Source of the DNA: Plectrocnemia conspersa
Lineage: Eukaryota; Arthropoda; Insecta; Trichoptera; Polycentropodidae
Length of the DNA: 64,000 nucleotides
Assembly (NCBI GenBank): GCA_009617715.1
Contig: VTFK01000143.1
Coordinates: 372,001 to 436,000 of the forward strand
Direction: 5' to 3'
The position numbers and the translations under genes are program-made. Under the pieces are notes generated by a model. That model had not been told where the DNA came from, searched no databases, and worked only from the letters and a program-made list of their open reading frames with translations. Positions 22,957 through 34,000 of this stretch are shown here, piece by piece. The first letter of the stretch is position 1. The number at the start of each line of letters is the position of its first letter.

Positions 22957-23425
22957 TTAACTCACGCAGGCTTCTAAATAATCAATTCTTCTTTCTAGTG
23001 TTGTCAACTTCTCGTTTAAGACTGCTAGTCGAGATCTGCATGATAAATCTGTAAGTGGTAAATAACGTCAATCATTTTATACAAACAATTTCATAGTCGC
23101 TCCCATCTAAGCTTGTGATTCATAATTTTAAGAAGATCTGGTCATGTTTTAAATACGTTTTTACTTTCTTCCGCGTAAACAATGTACTAAATAATCAACT
23201 GCTTATAGGAGAACGCTAAACAACTTGTTTGTTGTCAGTTTTTAAGCTGTGCGTTTTCACTTGTCATTAATTTTCAATTAAAGCATTCCAAAAGCCAATT
23301 TTACCGAAAGAGTTGAGGAAGTCTGTGATTTTCTTGATGCTGCCCGTTATTACTTCTATATACTCGCGGTTAGCCCAATCTTGCTGTATTTGCTTTTGTA
23401 TCGACTCTCGCCCAGAACTTGACAT
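22957..23425 (-). CDS. BRK1: BRICK1 / HSPC300, WAVE complex subunit
   Basis: This is the smallest subunit of the WAVE regulatory complex, which activates Arp2/3-driven actin assembly. Two exons, 23425-23305 and 23048-22957, encode 70 residues (human 75). Recognisable segments are [16 protein letters not shown] in exon 1, [10 protein letters not shown] before the donor, and [20 protein letters not shown] in exon 2, a heptad-patterned coiled coil. The intron (23049-23304) is GT-AG and the frame continues as F-D-L-S-C. The exons are only 121 and 92 bases, so simple long-frame searches miss the gene. It ends a few residues earlier than vertebrate homologues. It is convergent with CNOT11 and divergent from ACTR5. 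Confidence 0.93.
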
Positions 23426-25546
23426 TTTGACAGTAGCGCTTTTAAAACGCCCACGATTCTAACACAATATTTTATGGCCATATCTTTTTTCATAGCAAAT
23501 AATAAAATATTAAAACATAATGTGTTCGCAAAGGACGATATATCTGGAATATTTCACGACATCTTTTCAGACATTTTATTTTTTGATCAAATATATGAAA
23601 ATTCAAAGCATCACCTAAACTCGATATACATTATATATATTACACACTAAATAATCTGTTCTACGAACATTTAATTTCATATTTATCTAAAATGACATTT
23701 AAATTACTATGTCATCTTTAAAAAAAATGATCAGTCAAATTTTACGTTACTTTATTTCTACAAATTTATCCTATAGTAAATTTGATTATTTTTTGTCTTA
23801 TGAACAGAAAAAAATATTTGCATTATTTTTAAATAAATTTAAATAATTTAAGAATCAAAGCTTATTTTATGACAATAAAAAGAGTACCTTGGTAATAAAA
23901 TGATAACCTTTCGTTTGCCTAATAAATCGTAGTAATATTGCAGTTCTACGTGGTTTATTGATGTAAAACTATTTATTTTCAGCTGTATTAAATTTTTAAT
24001 TTATATATTATTAAGGCAATTCTGAACCACTAAGAACTCTATAATGATTTGGATCTTAGTACATCGTAGGTAAGGTCGTCGCTAAAAAACGCAGTGCCCG
24101 AGGCAAAAATCTGGTGCAGTTCCTACCCTTTACTCCCCACATAAAAAATTGTGAAAATCAGTGCTGTATAAGTGATTTATAAATGTGTGCTTTTTTATTT
24201 AATTTTATAATAAAAAGTAGTTTTTTACAATACTGTATATTTTGTGCAACCCAGAACTTGAGATAAAAGACCAAACACTTTATAATAATTTACCCTGGGA
24301 ACGAGTCGAAGCAGAATTATTTCGTAATATAATATAACAAAGTTTTATTTTTCTAAACTAGTGTGTATATTAAAAACTCAAATTAAAAAAGTATGTTAGT
24401 AATTAGAAATTTTCAGTATATTAAATAAATTAAATTAATAAAATATATAATTATTTATTATTTAATTACAATAATCTACAAATAGTGGTATTTAAGTTTA
24501 AGTAAATGACACACTTGAAATAAATATTGATGTTAATTTTATTATATTAATATATACCTGAAACATAAAAGAGCAGTCTTAAATACTTATTATAATCACA
24601 TTTCTCACAAACAAATTTTACGACATTTTTTAGTTGCAAAATTGGCAAGATGACGACACAAAATAACAGCATTGGTGTGCTAAATCTGACGATCAAAATG
24701 AGTCTTTTCTCTCTTATCTGTGTCTAATTGCCACATATTACCATACGTTTTAAAATTCTAGTAAGTATATATTATAGCTTTTTATTATTCGCTATACATC
24801 CCAGTAGTTATGTATATTAGAAAGGACAGATCGATTTATGCGACGATCGTCCGATGGACCGATGTGACGGTCGCTATTCATTTCGAAAATTATCATATTT
24901 TGTCGTTCAATCTTGTTTTTACTCTTGTTAAAAAAACACGTATTCAAACTAGAGATGCTGATGAAAGCTAAAAAAAGTTCTCTTAGACATTTTTATTCAG
25001 AAAAATGTCTAAAGTGATATTTTTTAGCCTCCGTAGACAAATAAAAATAAAATGTGTCTTCTTCGATATTTTCAAAATCTGGCCACCTTATCCAAATCGT
25101 CCTGCTTCAATCCCTTGATCTGCCTCTGTATAATAGTAATAATAACACGAATTGTGGTGAATAGATTAACTTATTTTTACTTTAACTACAATATAATACA
25201 ACACAAAATAAAAAAATAAAGTTATTGTTTATAAGCATATTTTATAAAACAGATTTATTTTTTAAAAAAAGCGGAATTACGCCAAATCTATATTACTAAT
25301 TAAAAAATTAATTTCGTGAAGCGTAAAATGATTATTTAAAAATAAGAATTACAGGCGTTACATATTTATCGGATTATTTAATTTATGTATATGAAAATAT
25401 CGAATTTATTTCGTATTTAATTAATTATACGTGAATAATGCGTATTATTTTTACACTAGCAGCACTTGAAATGTCAAAGTTGTTTTGCTTCTTCAACGTT
25501 CGTCGTTTGAAGGAATTTGGTTTTAAATGCGTTCATAATTTTTAAT
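23426..25546. other. Intergenic DNA between divergent BRICK1 and ACTR5
   Basis: Very AT-rich for most of its length. A short block around 24065-24135 (AACGCAGTGCCCGAGGCAAAAATCTGG) has the look of a decayed transposon end. The patch 24830-24890 is CpG-richer without any coding frame. The last ~100 bases before the ACTR5 ATG are probably its promoter and 5' leader. Nothing else is supported. Confidence 0.4.
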
Positions 25547-28500
25547 ATGGCAACCGAATTAAAAGATGTTCGTTCATTACCAGATCCTATATATCCTTAT
25601 ACCAGTTCTATACTTCGACAGCACATTCCGTTAGTGATCGACAATGGTATGTTTTTATTGTTTTTATCGATATCAATCGTCGAGAAACGCATTAAAAGAA
25701 AGTCGATAATATTAGCAAGCAAATTACGTTTCGAAATATTACTTATTCTATAAAATGTGACATTCTATATGTTAAATCTTAACTAGAGACGTCATTTGCG
25801 GGGGGGGGGGGGCAGGTGGGAGCACTAATTATAGTTTTAGTACTTTCATTAGACCTAGTCCAAAATACAAACTAAGTATCTGGCATATTTCTTCAGAGTT
25901 TGTCTCTACTTAAATATTACATTATGTTTTAAAAATATGATAGCAATCCTTATCAATATTACTACGGACTTCTGATTTGAGAATACTACTCAAAATATAT
26001 TCAAACCGAATTTTGGTCAATAGGAGGGCGCAAAAACAATTATCACTTCTCAGAGGTCAAAAATTCGCACAATTTTGTTGCTTTTGATGTAGATTTTTAA
26101 CTTTTGAAAAGGGATATTTTTTTTGTGCTCTCCTATTGGTCAGAATTCGGTTTATATATTCTTCATTGGATTCTTACTAATTATATGTCGTAATACACCC
26201 AACTCTATTTTTACACAAACTATTTGTTCTAACACGATTTTATTTTGTCATATTGTTCTTAGTAAAAACAAGCTAAAAATTTAATGAAATACTATGAATC
26301 TTAATGAAATCGAAATATTAAAAAACTGATAACTTTTGCCACGAAAAATGCCCATGTGATGTCCTTGATCTTAACTATTTTAACGTCTTATGCAATGTTG
26401 TATCACTATCGTTGAACAGGATCGTACCAATGTCGAGCCGGATGGGCGACGTCTGCAGAACCTATGCTCAATTTCAAAAACTTGATTGCAAAGCCTAGAA
26501 AAGAGAGAGGCAAGAAAGACGCCGATCCACCAGCTACACCTCCGATTCAAGTGGGAAATGATATAACAAACATCGAAGCCGTAAGGTACTACAAAACGAA
26601 ACAGTTCTTAATTGATACATAATAAATTACTCCACATCAGATTTCAGCTGAAAACACAATTCGATCGAAACGTCGTAACTCACTTCGAAGCTCAAGAGCA
26701 AGTTTTCGATTATATTTTCGGTCATCTCGGTATTAACACGAACGGAGGCGTGCATCATCCTATTGTAATGACTGAATCGTTGGTTAACCCTAATTATTGC
26801 AGACACTGTAATTTTATTTATATTTTTAAAACTACTTTCTCTCGATTTTTAATATTTATATGATTGTAAACGACTTCTAGTGATGTCGGAGCTATTGTTC
26901 GAATGTTACGGCGTTCCCTCTGTGACTTACGGAATAGATGGCGTATTAGCTTTTCATCGAAACAGAGTCGGAAACACTGGTATAGTCGTCGATTGCGGAT
27001 ATCACACAGTCCATATAATACCCGTCATAGATGGCAACATCATAAACTCACAGACGAGAAGAATAAACATAGGTACTATATTTTAAGTAAATTTCTTTGA
27101 TAAACCTATTTAATCGAATTGCGGATATTCCAGGAGGATATCAAATGGTGACATATTTGCATAGATTGCTGCAGTTAAAATATCCGGCTCATTTAAATGC
27201 TATATCGCCGTCTCGAGTTGAAGAGCTTCTGCATAATCACTGTCAAATAGCACTGCATTATCAGGAAGAAATCAAGAAATGGACTGATCCAAATTTTTAC
27301 GATAGTAATGTTCGAAAGATTCAACTGCCATACGTGCAGCCCGTCGTAAATCCTGGCTTGTCTAGTGAGCTTGTGAAAATTATCCATTAATATATATGAA
27401 ATCTTACATAATAAAAATGTATTATTTTTATGTAGCCGAAGCGCAAAAAGAGAGAAAGAGAGAAATGGCAAGGAGATTGATTGAAATAAACGCTAGAAAG
27501 AGGGAGGAAAAACTATCAGAAAACGAAGAACAATTAAATCAATTCTTCGCTTTACAAGTATATACAATTCTTATATTACAAAGTATCAAAGATCTGAAAA
27601 CATGCTTAATCAACATTTTAATCTTAAGGATTTGCTGGATGAAGGAGAAACTGATGAATTCTACAGAGCTATTCGATCCTTCGGCATTAAAGATGAAGAC
27701 GATTTAGCGGTAAGTAACATATCTTTGTCGCTATTAGCTTTGCTACAAATATTGTTTAAAGTCATTCATAAATCTCAGATTATCGATTAATATGTTTTTA
27801 TTTTAGCGTCAAATAAATAGACTAAATACTCAGATTGAAAAAATCAAACAAAAAATCGCCGCTGCCGCAGCTACTTCAGGAGACAACGAATCAAATCAAA
27901 CAATGGACGAAAAGATCGTTTTATCAAACACTAGTAAAATACAGCCACCGAACGATCCTATGCTCTTCGAGGCATGGTTGAACGAGTTCAGAAAAAAGGT
28001 ACCTATTTTATTCGATACTGATATACGATTAAATTTGTTTTTAAAACAATTCTGTATTAGCGTGCAGATATAACGGAAACTCGTCTGTTGCGAAAACAAC
28101 GCCGATTGGATATGGCCAAGAGACGTACGGCCGCTGCCCAAGAACGCATGCGAATCATTTCGCAGTTGGCTAAGAAAGAAAAAGCCAACGACGATTTTGG
28201 CATGAGAGACGAAGATTGGGACGTCTATAAGACGATTAGCAAAGAAGGTAAATAATTTTCCTTAATATTTTAAGCGATCTTTTAACGAAACCTTCTTGTA
28301 GGAAACGATTCCGACTCCGACGCCGAAAACGAAAAGTTGATGGAAATCGATGAAATACTACGCGAGTACGACCCGCAATATTGTGGACCAATTGGAAACG
28401 ATACATCAGAAATGGGAGTGTCGGAAGCACATCAGTTACATCTTGCTATAGAGCAACTGAGGCACGGTTGATTCAATATTATTCATAGCTTCGAATCTCT

Positions 28501-29040
28501 TCGATTAACTTGTTATTAACCTGTTCATCAGAGCTCCTGAGTTGCTCTTCCAACCGTTCATGATCGGAAACATAGAAGCCGGTATCGCTGAAACCCTGGA
28601 ATACGTTTTGAAACAGTTCGATGCCGAAACTCAGCTGCGCCTCGCAAATAACGTATTTGTAACCGGCGGTTGTGCTAATTTTTCAGGTATTTGGATTATC
28701 TTATTTTATGTCTATTTATTTATATGAAAGTTATAAATCATCTGTTTTAGGATTAGAAGAGCGCTTGTCGAGGGAACTTCTCGAAATGAGACCGTTTCAA
28801 ACACTGCATAGAATCAATATGGCTAAAAATCCATCATTAGACGCGTGGTTCGGGGCTCGAGAGCTAGCGAACGATGACCGGTTGCCTGAATATTGGATAT
28901 CGAGGCAAGAGTACAATGAGAAAGGCGGTGAATATTTGAAAGAACACTACGCTAGCAATAAATATTACCAAACACCGATCGCGTTTACGTCCGGTTTGGT
29001 CTCCGACACTGTAGTTAAAGAAGAACCGGCCGATATTTAA
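25547..29040 (+). CDS. ACTR5: Actin-related protein 5 (INO80 chromatin remodeller subunit)
   Basis: Arp5 pairs with Ies6 to couple ATP hydrolysis to nucleosome sliding in INO80. Twelve exons: 25547-25646, 26420-26585, 26641-26807, 26881-27072, 27134-27364, 27436-27557, 27629-27709, 27807-27998, 28061-28247, 28302-28461, 28532-28686, 28751-29040, giving 680 residues. Actin-fold segments are [86 protein letters not shown] and [13 protein letters not shown]. The C-terminus has EMRPFQT and [14 protein letters not shown], then [17 protein letters not shown] long charged, coiled-coil insertion (exons 6-10) is characteristic of Arp5. Eleven introns were traced; intron 10 uses a GC donor. Intron 1 contains repeat copy B. 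AATAAA lies at 29075-29080. Confidence 0.95.
25780..26345 (+). repeat. ~1-kb dispersed repeat, copy B (truncated, in ACTR5 intron 1)
   Basis: It begins with GACGTCATTTGC and a run of about 13 G, then shares with copies A and C the segments TATTACTACGGACTTCTGAT, ATATTCAAACCGAATTTTGG and the palindromic core (26019-26138). The core ends are CAATAGGAGGGCGCAAAAAC and its complement. It closes with AATGAAATACTATGAATCTT and a C-rich, decayed terminus near 26345. The CACTAG-rich segment present in copies A and C is missing. Confidence 0.6.
28462..28463 (+). other. Non-canonical GC splice donor of ACTR5 intron 10
   Basis: Exon 10 ends EQLR with the Arg codon split AG|A, and exon 11 starts AGCTCCTGAG giving APELLFQPF. 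The only join that keeps the conserved (R)APE reading uses GC at 28462-28463 as donor with AG at 28530-28531. The nearby GT at 28467-28468 would leave the wrong phase. Confidence 0.6.
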
Positions 29041-30640
29041 ATTATATTTAATTATCTTATATTTTAATGCTGTGAATAAAATGTATTAAAAAAACTATGT
29101 ATGTGAATTGAATTTATTCCGTGGAAGGGAGAGGGTCTAAGATTGTTAAACGTATTTGAATGATTGTCCAAAACCAAGCTTTAGTCAGAAGACAAGTAAT
29201 TTATTGAGTGAAGTTCTATTGTTCATAGAAAGTCTGGTCTGGTTTGATCACTCAGTAACGTTAATCTTTAACAATAAAAAATATTCAGTGAAATATTTCT
29301 GAAGTAGGTCTTATTTCTGTCTTTATGTTCTGTTTTCAGTGACGTTATATCTACAATATTGCACAGTTTAATAATTAAAAAATATTCTACCATTTTATCA
29401 GATACAATCTCTGGCCATAGAGCGATATATTAAGGAAAATCTAATAGTATAGTCTTCTATCTCCTATATTGGTAGCTTTTTAATTTCGTATATTTATTCG
29501 TATTCTGCCGATTGTTTTTCGATATCTCCTCTTTCTCTTACATCTTTGTTATTTTTCACACATTGTTCGATATTTATCATTCAAAAAAACGCATTCCAAG
29601 ATTTTGTTTGATTAAGCGAGATTTGCTCTATTTCCGTAACTTTCGCAACAAATGACTGATTTCCATCCGTCGTTTTGCGGACTAAAAATATTTTGTCACC
29701 GAATGAAGACAAAAGCCGTGTAATCGCATGCATTCTCAGAAATATATTTGCACATGCACGCATAAACACCCTGTTAATGTTTATTATCGTCTGCAATATT
29801 TAGGGGAAACAATAAATCATACAATGCGTAATGTTACAAATCAGTGCAAATATGGAGCTTCTCGTAAATTCATTTAGTAAAATAACAAACGCTTTTATGC
29901 AAATGAATGTTTTTTTTATGAAAAGTGATTCAACTTTTATAATGTCATATTGGATTGCTATTTAAAAACTAATAATTTGGCGCCGGGATGGTGGCGGGTG
30001 GCAATTATACACAGATTGAGTCGCTGAAGTAGTATTTTATTGAGAATTAAAGTTGTTTTTTAAACCCACCGAAGTTTGTCACACGAGAGAAAAAACCGTC
30101 ACGCCAGTGCTACCAGAGTGCCGCCAAGTTTTTGCCATAATGAAATATATACATAAATAAATACAGGCCCCACAATAATATATCAAAAAAATATTTTTCA
30201 AAAATGCTAGGAATCCTGTGGCGTGTATAAATCCGCCACTGGTTAACTGTGATATATTTCGGAGACTAAATATATTCAAGTCGCCTAATTATGTTAATAA
30301 TGAATTCAACAGGAACGTCGTTTGGAGGAAGCGGCAAGTGGTGGCATTTTCCCTCTTTGAATTTGGCCAGAAAAATGCATGTCATTTGAAGAAATACTAT
30401 GAATTTGAATGAAATCGAAATATTTAAGCAACGAACCCTCCTGAAAATATCTGAAAAAACATCACAGTCATTAAAAAAATGTATAATAATACTTGGACAT
30501 AAATAGTATATTATTGTGCAACGGTACTCATCTGCATTTCATTCACTGCTTTTTGAACGGAGTTCACTTTATTTTGACGCATTGTCTGTTTTGTTGACGC
30601 TACTATCGTAAAATAAAGAGAAAGGGGAGGAAAGCACGTA
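29041..30640. other. Intergenic DNA between ACTR5 and Eps15
   Basis: No gene is supported. The minus-strand frame at 29581-29796 has no recognisable domain. A fragment of the ~1-kb repeat family is recorded separately at 30330-30430. Around 29979-30129 there are imperfectly inverted GGCGCC/GGCGGC-type sequences that may be a worn small element. Confidence 0.4.
30330..30430 (+). repeat. Fragment of the ~1-kb dispersed repeat
   Basis: The stretch TTTGAATTTGGCCAGAAAAA followed by a TGTCATTTGAAGAAATACTATGAAT-type block and AATGAAATCGAAATATTTAA matches the left part of copy A near 17005-17075 with few differences. Only about 100 bases are retained. Confidence 0.55.
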
Positions 30641-30689
30641 ATTTTTGTTTTAGATGAAAGTAAGGTATGGTCATTTTCGTAAGCGTTTA

Positions 30690-31050
30690 GACTTCGTTCG
30701 AGGCGGAGGCTCGCTCGGGCGGCTGTCAGCTCGCGCCAGTGGCGCCGATCGATCGGCCGGCGGCGGTGGCTGCTGCGTGCTGACGGAGGCGCAATCATGG
30801 CGGCTCTGCCCTCGCCCACTCAGGTGCGCCCGAGTTTCCACTTCCGCCGCTCCGTCCGAACTGCGCTTCCTCATCTCGTCGCTCGTCCTACCGGCCGCCG
30901 CAGCCCCCTCGGCACTCGCGGCGCGCCGCCCCTCTTCCCTCGTACCTCGTTCTCGTTCATTGCGCCCGATCGATACTCGTTCGTCGATCTCCTGCACCGT
31001 TATCTTCTCTCGACGAAGTCCTTCGTTCCTCTCGCGTCGAACGTCTAGTC
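30690..31050 (+). promoter_or_regulatory. CpG-rich promoter and 5' leader of Eps15
   Basis: This is the most GC- and CpG-rich stretch of the window and it surrounds the first Eps15 exon (30797-30823). The start codon lies in AATCATGGCGGCT, which also fits the YY1/Pleiohomeotic consensus seen over start codons of constitutive genes. Several long open frames on both strands here are a by-product of high GC content. The transcription start is not resolved. Confidence 0.5.
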
Positions 31051-34000
31051 ATCACAACTAGTGCTATAAAAAACGATAAATTTCAAACCAATTGGAATTT
31101 TTGTAAAACGTTTTAAACGTCAACTAATATTGATCGATTAAAATACGTCGTATATTACAAACCCATTATTGATTTCAATCTTACAGTAAACATGTATTCA
31201 ATTGTCGAGCCTTATCTATAGCCAACATTTCAATCATAATCATAATATGAAAAAATTCTAAAACAACGCCTTAATAAACTTATTATTTACTTATTAATAA
31301 TAGAATCGTGAATAATGAGAACATAAAGCGCAAAGACAAGATAAACTATTTTGATCAACTATTAATATAAATAATCAATACAAAATAAATTGCCTAATAT
31401 ATTACATTTTATTGCAATTATGTAACTAGGAGTAATGGAAGCATTATAAAATCTTGCTTGCAGTCAATTCTACCTACGTTCATAACAGAGCTGATTACTT
31501 TCTAAACGTCAAACTCTTGCCTATCTATGCTCTACAACGGCACAGAAACAAGTTGACATAATCAATTTTTCGTAAATTGATTATTATATTTATTGGCCAA
31601 TAACTTGACTGTCCTTCACGAGTAAAATGGACAAAATAAATAAACACGTTAATAATAATAAAATTTTATTTAAATGCTCTCATCCTAATAATGGTATTTC
31701 TATGCTCATATAAAAATCCCCATCGAGCGATAGATGACCTCAAAATACAAATTTTATTTTTATAATCCACCACCTTCACCTTCCATATCGAAATATAAAA
31801 AGCACTTTCAGATCATCAGGCATTACAGTTACATCTTTTGCTACATTTACTATGAACATAATGCACTCTTCAAAAAATTTCAGCTTTTGTGTAGAATGGC
31901 CCATTTCATACTTTTAAGATGCACTTCTTTGCTCATTAACGATTACATACAATTGTTGTAGTTGTCCACATTACTTATTTTTACCCCTAACTCGATTTAT
32001 TGCACCCATTTTGAGATTTTTGAGATAAAATTTGTCTTGTCAATAAACTAATTAACGAACACATAATAATATTGACTTTTTTTACTCAAACTAAATTGTG
32101 AGCAATTTGCAATAATAATTTTTATAAATATTTTCAAAACGAAAGCTAAAAAACAATATAGACATTCCCCTAAATATCTTAATTTATTTGATTTCGAAAA
32201 GGATTTGTTAGTTCGGTGATTTTCTGGACAGGAATTTTGTGAACACTGATTATTTAGGACAAAAAAATATTTTTAATATTATAATTAAAAAAATAAGCCA
32301 AGCATTTGGATTGTTAAATTATCAACTATCGAGTTCAAGTAGCAATCGACTTGAATTAAATCCAATGAATCAATATGTTTATTTAGTGATAAAACATTTT
32401 TTACCAAGGAAAAATATTGATTCATTTACTTTAATTCAAGTTGATTGCTATTTTGAACTCCGTAGTTAAAAATTAAACAATCCAAATGTTTACCTTAATT
32501 ATATTTTTTAATATACTAAAAATATTTTTTTGTCTGGATAATCTATAGGATGGTCCAATTCGAGTTTCCTATGTTGTAAATAATCATGTTTGTTTAAAGG
32601 GTCAAATGATTGTTTGCAACAACTCGTTTATTAAATGGATCGCTTAACACGTTGACTGCCGTGTCAGCCACCGGTGGCCGACACGACATACCTAACTTTA
32701 GATTGTCATTTTGCGCTGTAGGCCACACATTATGTATAAACTACTATTAAACTTGGCCGATATATCATACTAGCGCCGCGTCGACCACTGGTGGCCGACA
32801 CATGAAAAAACACTAATTTTCTCCAAAAATATCTCAAAACAAATAAAATAATTGTATAACCAATTTATTATTATAAGAAATGCTGATTTTATAACCCTGC
32901 AAAAAATGTATGGGGGGGGGAGCGGCAATTTTAAGGATCGCCATGGGCGGCACATACACTAGCTACGCCACTGCGCTCAATGCATTAAAATTGTTCTACA
33001 GAAATAACAATTCTGCGCAAACTGTGTATCGAAATTTCCAGGAAAATTGTTGTCAATTTCATCATCCTACTGAGCCAACAATTCGAAACGTAGTGCAAAA
33101 ATTTGAAGAGGCTGGAAACGTTGGGGATAGGGTAAGACCTGTGCATCATCTTGGCGCTCGTATAAAATTCAGATAACACAAGAACTAAGCACAGAGACCA
33201 CGGATAGCGAAAATATTCTATGATGAGATACATTTCCAAATCTATGGATATGTTAATAAGCGCAATAGCCGCATATGGGGCGAGGAAAATTCTCATGTGA
33301 TTTACGAGAGACCATTACATGCTTAAAAAGTGACTGGTACACGCATTGTGGTCAGGTGGCGTTATTGGTTCTTACTTTTTTGAAAACGAAGGTCGGACTG
33401 GTGGAAAGGCTGCTGAAGCCAGAAAATGGCCAGAAAAGTGAACGGGTTTTTTCTACTAGAGGAAACCTCGTAACATCTCAGAGTATAAGATTTGACCCGT
33501 CAAATGTTAAAAAGATCCTCTACATACAACTGAATCACAGTAGAGTCTGTATCACTAAATACAATATTGGAATTCCTATTGTTGAAGAATTACCTGTCGG
33601 AGAGAGGCATAATGAGGAGAGTGGACCATTATTTTTAACTCCAAGAAGTCGTGCTGGTTCTGCATCCAGTGCAGCAAGTAAGGACTTCTGCAACACTGTG
33701 AATGTGCCTCCAAGAAAAGCTTAAGACAGTTACCGAAAACTTAAAAAAAAGTTACAAAGAATTGTGTATGCTCCAGATTCAAACTTAAAAGATAATGTTG
33801 TCAGCATTGGTCCTTCAGAGACTATCAGTGCAAGTTACACAGAATCAGAGGCAGATACAGAAACTGATTAATGACTTATCTTACTGTGAATGCATCAATG
33901 TATCTTAAAAAGTAATTAAAATAAGATGAATTTTTAAAATTTTAATATTTATGATTTTTTGGCTTTAAATATAAAGTAATATTTTCATTATTTAATGTTC

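Noticed and set aside
29979..30129. Possible MITE with TTGGCGCC / TTGGCGGC ends
   Set aside because: The inverted ends match too imperfectly and no target duplication is visible.
30511..31061. Several overlapping open frames of 83-135 codons on both strands
   Set aside because: All lie in the CpG-rich Eps15 promoter, where stops are rare by composition; products are low-complexity Arg/Ser/Ala and only the 9-codon Eps15 start splices to a conserved domain.
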